From assembly GCF_007860135.1 (NCBI RefSeq), contig NZ_SJPV01000002.1:519055-583054 (forward strand): DNA of 64,000 nucleotides, read 5' to 3'. A program made the translations under genes and the position numbers. Below are positions 17,052 through 26,557 of the stretch, piece by piece. The notes under the pieces are model-generated. The model did no database searches. It was not told where the DNA came from and saw only the letters and a list, made by a program, of their open reading frames with translations. Source of the stretch: Novipirellula artificiosorum. Lineage in GTDB: Bacteria; Planctomycetota; Planctomycetia; Pirellulales; Pirellulaceae. Every line of letters begins with the position of its first letter. The first letter of the stretch is position 1.

Positions 17052-17921
17052 CTATGCTTCGGCTTCTTCGTCGGGATAGGGGATCGGTTGATCATGAAGC
17101 TCTGCTAACGCATTGGACGCGGCACGTTGTTCCGCGTCCTTTTTATTGTTTCCCCAGGCGGCGACAAAATGTCGATCGCCGATCACCGCAGCGATCAAGA
17201 AGGCCTTGCGGTGATCGGGGCCAATTTCTCGAACAAGCCGATACACCGGTGTATTGGCAAGTTCGCGTTGAGCGTATTGCTGAAGCACACTCTTGTAATT
17301 ACTTGATCCTTGGCTTTCGACCGCGATGCGAACTTCGTCAGCAAGCCATGTCTTGAGGCGTTCGCAAACCACCTCACTACCACCGTCCAAGTAGATCGCA
17401 GCGACGACCGATTCAAAAACATCGCTCACCAACGATTTTGGAAAACTGCGGTTTCGCGTTACGCCCCGTCCGACAATCAAGCAGCGATCGAGGCCGAGTT
17501 TGCAGGCAATCTTTCCACACGCTCGGCGGCTGACGACGTAAGATTTGATCTTCGTCAGATCGCCTTCGTTGTATTCCGGGTATTCTTCATACAACCACTG
17601 GCAAACGGTCAGGCCGAGGACGGCATCACCAAGAAACTCGAGTCGTTCGTTGCTATCAAGCCGATGAGACGCGCCCGAAGCGTGCGTCAAAGCTGAAAGG
17701 AGTAAAGAAGGGTCTCGAAATCTGTACCCAATAATTTGCTGACACTGCTCGATTTTCGATTCTTGATCACCGCCATCGATACCATCGATGGCGTCAACCA
17801 AATTGACCTTCGCAGCATCGGAAGCAACGCTGAAATCCGATGAATCCACTGAGCTCTCGTTCTTGTCGTGTGACCTGAGTCGGAAACAAAGCCACGACCA
17901 TCCCGGCGAAGGTTGCGTCAA
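17052..17921 (-). CDS. rnc: Ribonuclease III
   Basis: Double-strand-specific endoribonuclease for rRNA and mRNA processing. The catalytic signature NERLEFLGDAVLGL is complete, and the second acidic motif is SDVFESVVAAIYLDGG. A C-terminal double-stranded RNA-binding domain follows (NYKSVLQQYAQREL through KKDAEQRAASNALAEL). The 289-residue call uses a TTG start; a GTG at 17849 would remove 24 poorly conserved residues and may be the real start. It is convergent with the TPR lipoprotein gene. Confidence 0.93.
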   Translation of the reverse strand: MTQPSPGWSWLCFRLRSHDKNESSVDSSDFSVASDAAKVNLVDAIDGIDGGDQESKIEQCQQIIGYRFRDPSLLLSALTHASGASHRLDSNERLEFLGDAVLGLTVCQWLYEEYPEYNEGDLTKIKSYVVSRRACGKIACKLGLDRCLIVGRGVTRNRSFPKSLVSDVFESVVAAIYLDGGSEVVCERLKTWLADEVRIAVESQGSSNYKSVLQQYAQRELANTPVYRLVREIGPDHRKAFLIAAVIGDRHFVAAWGNNKKDAEQRAASNALAELHDQPIPYPDEEAEA

Positions 17922-18309
17922 AACGCAACCTGCCTCCGGATGGAAAATGCCATGACCTGTCTTGGGAAAAGCCGATTGTCACACGCCGGCGATCGGGTTT
18001 CGATGCGAGGGACTCCGAAAGGTCTAACCCGACCGCCCTAACCCGACCGCCGGTGTGCGACGACGCCTTTAGTGTACCGAGCGTTGGCAGCGTTGACCAG
18101 ATTGATTGCTGGGCTTGTCTCCTCGGAATCCTGTCCAAACCGAGCACGGACCTGTGGCTACCGGTGCGAATCCAGAGGCGGTATATTCAAGACGGGCCAC
18201 GACAGCCTTCTTGCATTCGCGTGTTGCATCCCTATCCACGCTACGGCATCAAGGGGCATCTCCCCATCAAATGCACGTCCAGAGTCCAAAAACGAAAACG
18301 GGTTTTGTA

Positions 18310-19326
18310 ATGGACCATCCTCACCGCCAAGCGAATCGTCCCGCCCCACGCTCCTTGTTGCGGATTCGTACGGCTGGGCAGACCGACGTTGGCAGGGTTC
18401 GTGAGCAGAATCAAGATCAGTTCCTGATTGGCAAGATCTGCCGTGCCCTGCAGGTGCTCTCGACCAGCTTGCAGACGCCAGCGGATGCAGCCTTTGTTGG
18501 CAGGGGTTCCGCGGACGTGATGTTGGTGGCAGACGGGATGGGAGGACACGCGGGGGGCGAAAAAGCGAGTCAATTGGCTGTGGAGTACCTCGCCCGGCAT
18601 TTGATTCGCGAGCCTGCCCCGGTTGCGATGCCGGGTGACGTGCCAGAAACCCGTCTGATCCAAGGGCTTGTCTCTTTGCTGCGCAGCGCCCATGCCGAGA
18701 TTTTACGAGTATCCCAATCGCGCACGGAACACCATGGCATGGGTACAACGCTCACGATGGCGCATCTCGTGTTGCCACGAATGATCGTGTTGCATGCAGG
18801 CGATAGTCGCTGTTATCTGATTCGCGAGGGGATCGCCCAGCAATTGACCACCGACCACACCTTGGCTCGCAAAATGGTCGAAGCTGGAGAAATGAAACCG
18901 GAGGACGAAGCCACCAGCCGTTGGAGTAATGTGTTGTGGAATGTTCTCGGGGGTCAAATCGAAGGAGACTTGGTGGCCGAGGTTCACACCGTCGATTTGC
19001 AGGAGGGCGACGCGGTCGTCCTCTGTAGCGATGGATTGCATCGCCATGTCGATGCGGAGTTGTTGGCCATGACCGTGGCCGAGGGCGATGATCCGGAATC
19101 GATTTGCAGCGAGTTGATTCGTATCACCAATCAAGCGGGCGGTGAAGACAACGTCACCGTCGTCGTTGCGGTCGTTGAGAGAATCCAAACGGGCACCGGA
19201 CAAACGACACGGATCGATGATACCTTGGCCGATGAGGATAGTTTCGACTCGCTGTTTTGTGAAAACGGGTCCCTCACCTCGTGGAATGAGATGGATAGTA
19301 CTCTGGATGAAACCCAGCCGGAATGA
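18310..19326 (+). CDS. PP2C-family serine/threonine phosphatase (Stp1-like)
   Basis: Metal-dependent phosphatase that reverses Ser/Thr kinase signalling, abundant in planctomycetes. The motifs are in order: TDVGRVREQNQDQF, VADGMGGHAGGEKAS, GMGTTLTMA, HAGDSRCYLI, CSDGLHRHV and GGEDNVTVV. The aspartates of VADGMGG and GEDN coordinate the metal pair. The reading frame is open back to 18106, but the first 68 residues do not look like protein; the ATG at 18310 begins close to the catalytic domain. The stop overlaps the transporter ATG (ATGA), so the two are coupled. Confidence 0.92.
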   Translation: MDHPHRQANRPAPRSLLRIRTAGQTDVGRVREQNQDQFLIGKICRALQVLSTSLQTPADAAFVGRGSADVMLVADGMGGHAGGEKASQLAVEYLARHLIREPAPVAMPGDVPETRLIQGLVSLLRSAHAEILRVSQSRTEHHGMGTTLTMAHLVLPRMIVLHAGDSRCYLIREGIAQQLTTDHTLARKMVEAGEMKPEDEATSRWSNVLWNVLGGQIEGDLVAEVHTVDLQEGDAVVLCSDGLHRHVDAELLAMTVAEGDDPESICSELIRITNQAGGEDNVTVVVAVVERIQTGTGQTTRIDDTLADEDSFDSLFCENGSLTSWNEMDSTLDETQPE

Positions 19327-20285
19327 CGATAGAAACGGACTCGCTGCGAGCACCGGTCGGCATGGTTGCCGCAACGGCGAGTGGTATGGCCGCGGCGATC
19401 CTGTATACCTGTTCGAACATTGCGCTTCGACAAAGCGTTGGACTGGATCCCTTCTTGGTCGCGGCAATGAAAGCGCTGCCGACGATTGTTGTGCTGGGGC
19501 CGTTTGTCTTGTTCATGCGCATGACGGGGCAAACGATCGCCACAAGCTTGCGGATGCTGCCTCGCTTTGCCGCGGCGGCGCTCGTGACGCAAGTGATTGG
19601 AAACGGGGCCTTTCAATTTGCCCTCGGGTCGATCGGCCTGGCAGCGACGGTCCCGATCACGCTCGGAGTGCTGATCATTGGTGGGGCGGTGTTTGGCCGG
19701 ATCTTGCTCGGCGAGCCCGTGCGGATGAGGACCATCGTGGCCATGGTCGTGTTGATCATCGCGGTGATCGTGCTGTCCCTTCCCGATGCGACGGAAGCGC
19801 CCGCACAATCAGCCGAGGCGTTGCCCGTCTGGGGCGGTGTTCTCTGCGCCGCGGGATCGGGGCTGTCCTACGCCTTCTTCGGCGTGGTGTTGCGGCAAAC
19901 CCTCAATGGAGGGATCTCGGCCCCAGCAACGATGCTGGTCAGCGGCGTGGTCGGTGCGATTTCCCTTTGGTCGACAACGTTTCTTCGAATTGAGTTCGCA
20001 TCCTTGGGAGACATCACTTCAAATCAGTGGGTCTTTCTTGTGCTTGGCGGTGTCTTTAACTTTTCGGCTTTCGTGGCGTTGTCGGTCGCGCTCAAAGCGT
20101 TGCCGGTGGTCGCGGTCAACCTGATCAATGCGTCCCAAGTCGCGATGGCCGCAACGGCTGGCGTGATCCTGTTTTCGGAACCGGTCACCCTGCCGCTGCT
20201 GGTTGGAATCGCGTTGACCTTCGCTGGCTTGATGGTGCTGGCGAGTGGTAGGCGAGGAAAAAACGGTGCGAGTGAAACACCTTGA
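19323..20285 (+). CDS. DMT-superfamily (EamA) transporter
   Basis: Inner membrane metabolite exporter with ten predicted helices in two EamA repeats. The first runs from about residue 13 (AATASGMAAAILYTCSNIAL) to 150. The second begins at LPVWGGVLCAAGSGLSYAFFG and ends with PLLVGIALTFAGLMVLASG. The 320-residue length is typical. It overlaps the PP2C gene by four bases. The substrate cannot be predicted. Confidence 0.9.
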   Translation: MTIETDSLRAPVGMVAATASGMAAAILYTCSNIALRQSVGLDPFLVAAMKALPTIVVLGPFVLFMRMTGQTIATSLRMLPRFAAAALVTQVIGNGAFQFALGSIGLAATVPITLGVLIIGGAVFGRILLGEPVRMRTIVAMVVLIIAVIVLSLPDATEAPAQSAEALPVWGGVLCAAGSGLSYAFFGVVLRQTLNGGISAPATMLVSGVVGAISLWSTTFLRIEFASLGDITSNQWVFLVLGGVFNFSAFVALSVALKALPVVAVNLINASQVAMAATAGVILFSEPVTLPLLVGIALTFAGLMVLASGRRGKNGASETP

Positions 20286-20351
20286 CCGATTTTTAGATAG
20301 ACTAAGAGCCCTCCACATTCCACCCTCCGCTTCCGAAGGACCCACCTTGCC

Positions 20352-21221
20352 ATGTTAACACGAAGAAACGTCTTGAAAGCAGCAGCCGCCGGCGCGGTTG
20401 CTTCGGCCGTTGGCCTGCCTGCCCGAAGTCAAACGCCTGCTGATGCTCGCAAGATCAAGTTTAGTGTGACCGGTGGGTTCGGTCGCTCGATGCCGATGGA
20501 CGAGTTCCTCAGCGCCGTGAAATCGCTTGGGATTGAAGCGATCGACTTAGTCAAACCGGACGATTGGAAAACCGTCCAAGATCATGGGCTTGCCGTTTCG
20601 CTCGGTAGTGGTCCTGGGATGGGGATTAAAAATGGGTTCAATCGACCCGAGTACCATGACGCGCTGGTGGCGGACTACGAAAAGATGATTCCGATCGCCG
20701 CCGATGCGGGGGTGACAAGTCTGATCTGTTTCTCTGGCAATCGAAATGGCATGGACGATCAAACGGGGCTCGACAACAGTGCTGAGGGGCTGAAGCGACT
20801 GATGCCACTGTGTGAGCAAAAGGGAGTGACGTTGGTCATGGAACTCCTCAACAGCAAGGTCAATCATCCAGGCTACATGGCCGACCATACCGCGTGGGGA
20901 GCCGAGCTTTGCAAAAAAGTAGGTTCGGACCGCTTCAAGCTGCTTCATGACATCTATCACATGCAGATCATGGAGGGGGATTTGATTCGCACGATCCGAG
21001 ACAACATCGACGTGATCGCTCACTTCCACGTCGCCGGAAACCCCGGACGACATGATCCTGACGACACCCAAGAAATCTACTATCCCGCGGTCATGCGAGC
21101 GATTGTGGAAACGGGTTACGACGGCTACGTCGCCTTCGAATACAGTCCGGCAAAGAAGAATCCGACAACCGCCGAGCGTCTGGAATCGCTCAAGAATGCG
21201 ATTGCGGTTTGCAACGTCTAA
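20352..21221 (+). CDS. Tat-exported TIM-barrel protein, hydroxypyruvate isomerase-like
   Basis: Sugar phosphate isomerase/epimerase superfamily (AP endonuclease 2 fold). The N-terminus MLTRRNVLKAAAAGAV is a twin-arginine signal, so it folds in the cytoplasm and is exported. Metal and substrate residues are found in VTLVMELLNSKVNHPG, FKLLHDIYHMQIMEGD and DVIAHFHVAGNPGR, typical of hydroxypyruvate isomerase-like members. GAAGGA precedes the ATG. It is followed 30 bases later by a PmoA-family gene on the same strand. Planctomycetes hold many exported paralogues whose substrates are unknown. Confidence 0.88.
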   Translation: MLTRRNVLKAAAAGAVASAVGLPARSQTPADARKIKFSVTGGFGRSMPMDEFLSAVKSLGIEAIDLVKPDDWKTVQDHGLAVSLGSGPGMGIKNGFNRPEYHDALVADYEKMIPIAADAGVTSLICFSGNRNGMDDQTGLDNSAEGLKRLMPLCEQKGVTLVMELLNSKVNHPGYMADHTAWGAELCKKVGSDRFKLLHDIYHMQIMEGDLIRTIRDNIDVIAHFHVAGNPGRHDPDDTQEIYYPAVMRAIVETGYDGYVAFEYSPAKKNPTTAERLESLKNAIAVCNV

Positions 21222-21251
21222 CTCCTGCTTGAATCAAAGATCGGCTCCCTT

Positions 21252-22244
21252 ATGTATCCAATCAAGACCTTGTTCCCCATCCTCGTTTTTTTCTCAACCC
21301 TCGCGGTTCTGCCCGCCGAGGCAGAAGACGTCGCATCCGCTGGGTCAGCGACTCTCGGCAAGTTGCGCTGGCAGACCGCTGACGGGCAATCGGTCGCACT
21401 GGTCGGCGATCACGGTCCGGTATGGCAATTCCATTATGGCCCCGAGATACCGAAGCCCTTCTTTCATCCCGTTGCGCTACACGGCGATCATGTGATCACC
21501 GCAAACAGTCCTCCCGATCATCGCTGGCATCATGGTTTGTGGTTTTCATGGAAATACATCAACGAAGTGAACTACTGGGAACCGGCCGATCGTGAAGCCA
21601 AGACCTATGCGGGGCGCACGTTGTGGAAGGGGGCAAAGATTGAAACTCGCGAAGACTTTTCCGCGAACATTCGAATGGATTTACAGTACAAAGGTACCGA
21701 CGATGTTTTGGTCATGACCGAACAGCGGACGATTGAGATCGCGGCGCCCGATCCGAACGGTCTTCTGCAAATGGACTGGAAATGTGTGTTCACCGCCGCC
21801 GGCAAGGATGTCACACTCGATCGCACCCCCTTTTCGACTACGGGGAACGGACAACCGTGGGGTGGGTACGCCGGACTCTCGTGCCGATTCACGCTCGACT
21901 TCGAAGACCGGCAAGCGTGTACGGCGGACGAAGTGGCAACGTACAGCGAGGATCGATCAAGGCCCTTGTCCATCGCAGCAGAGTACAACGGAAAAGTGGA
22001 GGGCGTTGAACTCGGGATGGCGATGCTGAACCATCAGGACAATCTGCGAGATCCGACCTACTGGTACATCATCCGCTCGAAAGTGATGAGCTACATCAAT
22101 GCAGCGCTGCTGACCTACGAACCTTTGGTGATCCCCGCTGGCGAATCGCTCACCTTGAAGTATCGCGTGATCGTTCATCCCGGACGCTGGGACGGAAAAA
22201 AGCTGAAGGAAGAATCCGAGACATACAACGAATCGGATTCCTAA
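21252..22244 (+). CDS. Secreted PmoA-family protein (DUF6807)
   Basis: Matches the planctomycete/Bacteroidetes PmoA-like family, named for an annotation link with methane oxygenase but unrelated to the particulate enzyme; the function is unknown. A signal peptide covers residues 1-25 (TLFPILVFFSTLAVLPAEA). Conserved stretches are FFHPVALHGDH, SPPDHRWHHGLWFSW and NYWEPA, and the His-rich SPPDHRWHHG suggests a metal site. It lies directly behind the exported isomerase-like gene and is probably co-transcribed, consistent with sugar-acid or glycoside catabolism. Confidence 0.85.
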   Translation: MYPIKTLFPILVFFSTLAVLPAEAEDVASAGSATLGKLRWQTADGQSVALVGDHGPVWQFHYGPEIPKPFFHPVALHGDHVITANSPPDHRWHHGLWFSWKYINEVNYWEPADREAKTYAGRTLWKGAKIETREDFSANIRMDLQYKGTDDVLVMTEQRTIEIAAPDPNGLLQMDWKCVFTAAGKDVTLDRTPFSTTGNGQPWGGYAGLSCRFTLDFEDRQACTADEVATYSEDRSRPLSIAAEYNGKVEGVELGMAMLNHQDNLRDPTYWYIIRSKVMSYINAALLTYEPLVIPAGESLTLKYRVIVHPGRWDGKKLKEESETYNESDS

Positions 22245-22869
22245 CATCGTTATCCGCGCCCGTCAGGTCGTTCAGAAGCGAGTTATGCAAAGAACCCCTG
22301 CCCGCGCAGCGGGAGGGGTCGAGCGCAGCGAGGGGGAGGGTCGTCACTCGATGCAGCAACACCAGCCCTCTCCCTCGCTTAGGCTCTCCCCGCGAGCGCG
22401 GGGCGAGGGGAGCCAGAATCCATGAGAGCGACTTGTTTCCATACCAATGCCCTCTGGGTGAGCGACGCTAAACTGCACGACCTCTGATAAGTGAGGGGGT
22501 AGGGTGAACCACCTTCCCGAACGGTGTCAGCGACCAAGGGGGAATCTGCAAGCCTGGAATGTGCGATTGCGTGGCAACGACCGCGCGAATACGCACGCTT
22601 CGATAGGGCGTCGCACCGTTGTGAGGTGGGCGCAGCATGACAGAGTGTCGCGGCTTGGTTCTGATTATTTCCGACGGGAAGATCGAAAACAGGGTGTTTC
22701 CTTTTCCTTTCTTCCCATTCAACAAAAACCCGTGGGAAGGGACGGGACTTTTTTGATGTGATGTGATGTGATGTGATGTGGGCACCGCATTTGCTCTCGT
22801 TTGTGATCCATTGGGCTTCATGACCTGAGAGACGTGGCAACAGCTGGGAAAGACGCATTGGGAACGAGA
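22245..22869. repeat. Intergenic palindromes and TGATG microsatellite
   Basis: No gene is supported. GCGAGGGGGAGGG (22328-22340) is nearly complementary to CCCTCTCCCTCGC (22366-22378), and CCCCGCG (22388-22394) pairs with CGCGGGG (22397-22403). Together they form a GC-rich REP-like block of the kind scattered through planctomycete intergenic DNA. Further on, five tandem TGATG units occupy 22754-22778. A long minus-strand ORF over 22379-22858 has no protein-like character. Confidence 0.6.
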
Positions 22870-23802
22870 ATGAATCAGTTGAAGCTCGGTATGGAACCCA
22901 AGGTGCAGCGGCCAGATTGTTGTTTGGTGACTTGCAGTCGACGCGCCTGGACGCTACTGGAGTTATTAGTTGTCTTGGCCATCATCAGCATCTTGTTAGC
23001 ACTTGCCACGCCTGCGGTGCAGCGGACCCGCGAGACAATGCGTCAAACCCAGTGTCGTAACCACTTGCGTCAGATCGGGATCGGTGTCCACCATCATTTT
23101 GCCGATAGCAATGTCGTCCCACACAACGGAGGCATCGAGGACGCTGCGCAGTCATCGACTCCAACGGGTCAGATCTCGATCTCGACCACTGATTTGGAGT
23201 TGCAGCGGACGTTTTGGTGGGGGATCGGTGATCCAAAGCAGCCGATTACAACCCAGCCGGGTTCTTGGGCCTTTATGCTCCTTCCCTATCTTGAACAGAC
23301 GGTTGCCTACGAGACGGTGGCAGTCGATCATGTTTGCCCTACCTACGTTTGCCCCTCGCGGGGCCGCGTCATGACCGGTCAACCCATGGACGATGCCTAC
23401 GGCACCTACGTCGCTGGTGGTCTTGCGTGGGGCCGGACGGATTACGCAGCCAGTGCGTTTGTCGCCCCGAACCAACCCGAGATCGTCTTGACCAGCAACG
23501 TCAGTGATGGATTGTCCAATACGGTGTTTGCGGGTGAAAAGAGTACCGATCCGCTGATCCAAAACGGTTTTAGTTGGTACTTTGACGAAGGCTACATGAC
23601 CGGCGGATCGGCGGGAACCAGCCGAACCGGACTGCGAGTTCTTAACGATCGCCCCGGAGTTGGATTCAAAGACAACTGGGGATCGGCTCACCCGGGATTA
23701 GCCCAGTTTCTTAAACTGGACGGTTCGGTCGTTGTGGTTAGCGTTGACGTCGACTCGCGAGTCTTTGTGAAGTCGCTTTTGTTCCGGGATGGGGGCATCT
23801 AG
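22870..23802 (+). CDS. DUF1559 pseudopilin-like protein
   Basis: Planctomycete-specific family with a type IV pilin/pseudopilin N-terminus. RRAWTLLELLVVLAIISILLAL is a prepilin peptidase site and methylated helix, preceded by a short basic leader. The motif QCRNHLRQIGIGVHHH and the C-terminal HPGLAQFLKLDGSVVVVS are family hallmarks. The ATG at 22870 is preferred; a GTG at 22834 and an ATG at 22891 are alternatives. It is 310 residues and likely assembles in a type II-secretion-like fibre. It lies 36 bases upstream of the cysteine-rich secreted peptide. Confidence 0.88.
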   Translation: MNQLKLGMEPKVQRPDCCLVTCSRRAWTLLELLVVLAIISILLALATPAVQRTRETMRQTQCRNHLRQIGIGVHHHFADSNVVPHNGGIEDAAQSSTPTGQISISTTDLELQRTFWWGIGDPKQPITTQPGSWAFMLLPYLEQTVAYETVAVDHVCPTYVCPSRGRVMTGQPMDDAYGTYVAGGLAWGRTDYAASAFVAPNQPEIVLTSNVSDGLSNTVFAGEKSTDPLIQNGFSWYFDEGYMTGGSAGTSRTGLRVLNDRPGVGFKDNWGSAHPGLAQFLKLDGSVVVVSVDVDSRVFVKSLLFRDGGI

Positions 23803-23838
23803 CGCGCCCATTCACAATTTCTTTTGGAGTACGATGAG

Positions 23839-24153
23839 ATGTCGAAGAAACTTGCTAGCTGGTTTATCGGTGGTTCCCTGTGTTTGTATGGATTGTCCCC
23901 CGGCCATACCGCTCCGCACAATGTGGGTGGTGGTGTAGCCTCCTGTTCCAGAGGAACTCGCGCGGTCATATGTAAAGACAATTCGGTATGTAGTTCAATG
24001 GAATATTACGTTTGCAATCACTCCGACGTTCTACCCGAGCCAGATCTTTGTGAGGAAGGCGGTATGGAAGACGATCCATGTTATCATAGTTATTATGAGT
24101 GTGGCGACCATTCGAACGCAGACGTCTCGTATGATGATCCCTATTGTGAATAG
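23839..24153 (+). CDS. Small secreted cysteine-rich peptide (8 Cys)
   Basis: A 104-residue protein of no recognised family. The N-terminal 26 residues (KKLASWFIGGSLCLYGLS core) form a signal peptide. The mature part is acidic, contains eight cysteines (in ASC, VIC, SVC, YVC, DLC, DPC, YEC and YCE) and many Tyr/His/Asp, and so could form four disulfides. GGAG lies nine bases upstream of the ATG at 23839. Its position between a pseudopilin and a peptidase/rhodanese/MauE gene set suggests it is the exported substrate or structural component of that set. Confidence 0.75.
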   Translation: MSKKLASWFIGGSLCLYGLSPGHTAPHNVGGGVASCSRGTRAVICKDNSVCSSMEYYVCNHSDVLPEPDLCEEGGMEDDPCYHSYYECGDHSNADVSYDDPYCE

Positions 24154-24463
24154 TGACGCATGGTTTGATGGTAGTACTCTTTGAGATGGAAGTACTTGCG
24201 CGAGCGCAGAGTTGGCACGGCCTTTTCCGAGCGTCGTTGCTGCGGGCCTGAACAGCGCGGTTCGTAGCACCTACAGGCGTCGGAACGCTCGCAATCCATC
24301 GTCTAGTTATGGCAATACGAAATCACAGTTTTACCAAGTTGGTCAGTTTTGTCTGCGACTCTAAAGTATTTTCGACGCGCCGTCGGTAACCGTTGTTTCG
24401 ATCATGGATACATGGTATCGACGGCCTGGCTTTCTCAAGAGAGTTCTTTCGACGGAATAATGT
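24154..24463. other. Intergenic region, no gene seen
   Basis: There is no open frame with protein-like sequence in this 310 bp stretch. It contains a pair of AGTACT hexamers within the first 50 bases and a moderately AT-rich end. A promoter for the next gene group is possible; no strong -35/-10 pair is recognisable. Confidence 0.4.
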
Positions 24464-25645
24464 ATGATGTCTCACTCGATGTGCTTATTACGTGTGCGAT
24501 TATTGGTTTCGAAAGCGGATTGTGACGGTGTGACAGCAGCCTTGATCCGCGGTGTGCTTTGCGCATGCGTTCTGCTCGTTGGGTTCCAGAATTCCTTGTG
24601 TGGTGCGGAGGCGGATCTTTCAGCATGGAATGAGACTCTTGAATCAGAACGGTTTGCGAATTGTCAGGTCAAGGTTTTTTGCCGTACTTGGAATGTTACC
24701 GGCACTTCAGTCAGTTCGATTTATCGTTTACCCGATACACCGCCACGTGCGTACGCCACGATTGAGGTCGTCCGCAGTGGAACCGACTATTGGATACGGA
24801 ATACCACCGGCCTTATCTGGGATGAGGAGTCCATGGAGTTTCCCGGTCAAAGGGCAGTCAACGCCAACTTGTTTAACGACCAAAAACTTCACCTGCAAAG
24901 CGCCGGTCCGATCGATACGGTAAGTATCGAGTCCCTAAGTGTTTCCGGTAAACTCGAACGCACCGCGTCCGACTTGCTGATGATTCCGGAATACTTACTT
25001 CCAGCTCGAATCTTCTTTGGTTTTGACTATTCGCCCTCGAAGCCGCTTCAGACTATAGTTGAAATGTACGAAGCCTCCTTGAACGATCGTCTGGATTCGA
25101 CGAGTCGTCGGGTGAGTGTCCTTGAATCGTCGACCCGGCCGGGACTGCCGAGCAAAATCGACCGTGAATTTGCAAGTCTGCCCTACGACGACGAGGGACT
25201 GGTGCTGGGGCCGCGCAACGTGAGCAACATCAACCGGACGGTTGCGTTCGATTTCCAGTGGGACGTCGTCGATGGATTGACCGTTCCAAAGCACTACATC
25301 CTGGTTGAGTCACTGGGAAGTGGCGAGGCCGTGTTGATCCATGACTTTCAATTGCTTGATGCGTCGTTCAGCGATAGTCCAGCCGACTATCCGGTTCGTC
25401 CGTTGATCGAAATTCCCGATGGATATCGCATTTCTGTGTCCGATGTTCCAGTCAGTTGCGAGTGGCGAGACGGCCGGATTCAAATGACAGAGGGGTCAAA
25501 CTTAAATCAATCGGCGACAGCAAAGTTTGTCTACGAGGTCCAAACGCAGTGGACAAAAGTGTTTTCCATTGTTGCGCTGGCCGCAATCGCAGGTGCCCTC
25601 TTCCTTATCGTTCGATCCCTGCGAAGGTCAGGAAAGGACTGCTAG
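24464..25645 (+). CDS. Secreted protein with C-terminal membrane anchor, unknown function
   Basis: Not recognised. The N-terminal signal sequence ends about residue 48 (ACVLLVGFQNSLCGAEA). A mostly beta extracytoplasmic domain of about 310 residues follows. It contains VKVFCRTWNVTG and SIYRLPDTPPRAYATIE early, and a FDFQWDVVDGLTVPKHYILVE-type beta region. A C-terminal transmembrane helix (IVALAAIAGALFLIV) is followed by RSLRRSGKDC. The topology is therefore outside with a short cytoplasmic tail. The beta-rich layout recalls lipoprotein-carrier folds, but I cannot assign it. It abuts the C39-like gene with no gap (TAG then ATG). Confidence 0.75.
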   Translation: MMSHSMCLLRVRLLVSKADCDGVTAALIRGVLCACVLLVGFQNSLCGAEADLSAWNETLESERFANCQVKVFCRTWNVTGTSVSSIYRLPDTPPRAYATIEVVRSGTDYWIRNTTGLIWDEESMEFPGQRAVNANLFNDQKLHLQSAGPIDTVSIESLSVSGKLERTASDLLMIPEYLLPARIFFGFDYSPSKPLQTIVEMYEASLNDRLDSTSRRVSVLESSTRPGLPSKIDREFASLPYDDEGLVLGPRNVSNINRTVAFDFQWDVVDGLTVPKHYILVESLGSGEAVLIHDFQLLDASFSDSPADYPVRPLIEIPDGYRISVSDVPVSCEWRDGRIQMTEGSNLNQSATAKFVYEVQTQWTKVFSIVALAAIAGALFLIVRSLRRSGKDC

Positions 25646-26557
25646 ATGAACATGTTAATGAAAATTGGCTTTCTGGCACTGCTCAGTACGGAGGTGCCAG
25701 TTGTAGGTGCGACCGTTGAACACGTTTCTGACTTTATGCGATTGCCCAAGAGCGGTGTTCAATATCATGTCGCTCAACCTAGAGATCCGATTTGCGGACT
25801 GCTGTGTGTGAGAGCCTCAATTTCGGCGCTCGGAAAGAACGCACCAGGGTTCGAAACACTTGTTCGGAAGCGATACCTGAGCAGCGAGTCTGGCAGTACC
25901 GTCGATGACCTCTGCAATGCGATATCCGATCACGACCTTACCCCGCATCCGTTTTCTAGTTTATCAACTAGGGCACTTTCGGGCGTCAAGCGACCCGTTA
26001 TTCTGCATGTGCGAAACAAGTTGGATCGCACAAAGTTCGGGCATTGGGTTCTTTATGAGGGTTTTACGGGGAAGGGCTTTGTAATCCAGGATTTCCCCAG
26101 TGAACCGGTCGTTATGCATCACGCCGAACTCGCCTCAATATGGGACGGGACGGGAATCGTCGTCGAAGACGCGGGTGAAGCAGCATCGGGTTCGTATCGG
26201 TTTAGCATCGCATGGATCAGTAGCTATGCGATTGTACTCGCAATCGTCGTTATCTGTTTTTTGCTTTCAACGATACTCGTTCGGATAGCACGGTTGGCCG
26301 ATAGAAGCAGCACGGCGAAACACCTTACCGAGAGTGGGCTAATATTTGTGATGCTCGTGTTTTCATTTCATGTGCTACGCTCTGACGGTTTCTTTCGTCG
26401 TTCGAGGTCTTATCAGAGATACTGGCAATGCACGAACGTCTTGCGGCACCTGAACTATCATACTCCGAGTTCGTCTCCTATCGCTCGCCCAACAATGTGC
26501 TTGTTGATTGCCGAATGCCAGAGAGTTTCAAACGTGGCCATATTCGTAATGCGTTGA
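25646..26557 (+). CDS. C39-peptidase-like membrane protein
   Basis: Bacteriocin-processing (C39) peptidase fold without an ABC transporter. The catalytic block is VAQPRDPICGLLCVRAS with the expected Gln and Cys. The His block is FGHWVLYEGF, followed by an Asp in VIQDFPSEP and a WDGTGIVV close. A signal anchor precedes residue 22, and two hydrophobic helices follow the domain (YAIVLAIVVICFLLSTILV; LIFVMLVFSFHVL). The frame runs 130 bases into the rhodanese gene in another frame; its last 45 residues look non-native, so the true C-terminus may be earlier or frameshifted. It probably trims or binds peptide substrates outside the cytoplasm. Confidence 0.75.
   Translation: MNMLMKIGFLALLSTEVPVVGATVEHVSDFMRLPKSGVQYHVAQPRDPICGLLCVRASISALGKNAPGFETLVRKRYLSSESGSTVDDLCNAISDHDLTPHPFSSLSTRALSGVKRPVILHVRNKLDRTKFGHWVLYEGFTGKGFVIQDFPSEPVVMHHAELASIWDGTGIVVEDAGEAASGSYRFSIAWISSYAIVLAIVVICFLLSTILVRIARLADRSSTAKHLTESGLIFVMLVFSFHVLRSDGFFRRSRSYQRYWQCTNVLRHLNYHTPSSSPIARPTMCLLIAECQRVSNVAIFVMR

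Noticed and set aside
22379-22858. A 159-codon minus-strand frame in the intergenic region
   Set aside because: It spans a REP-like block and a microsatellite, shows low-complexity translation and has no ribosome binding site.
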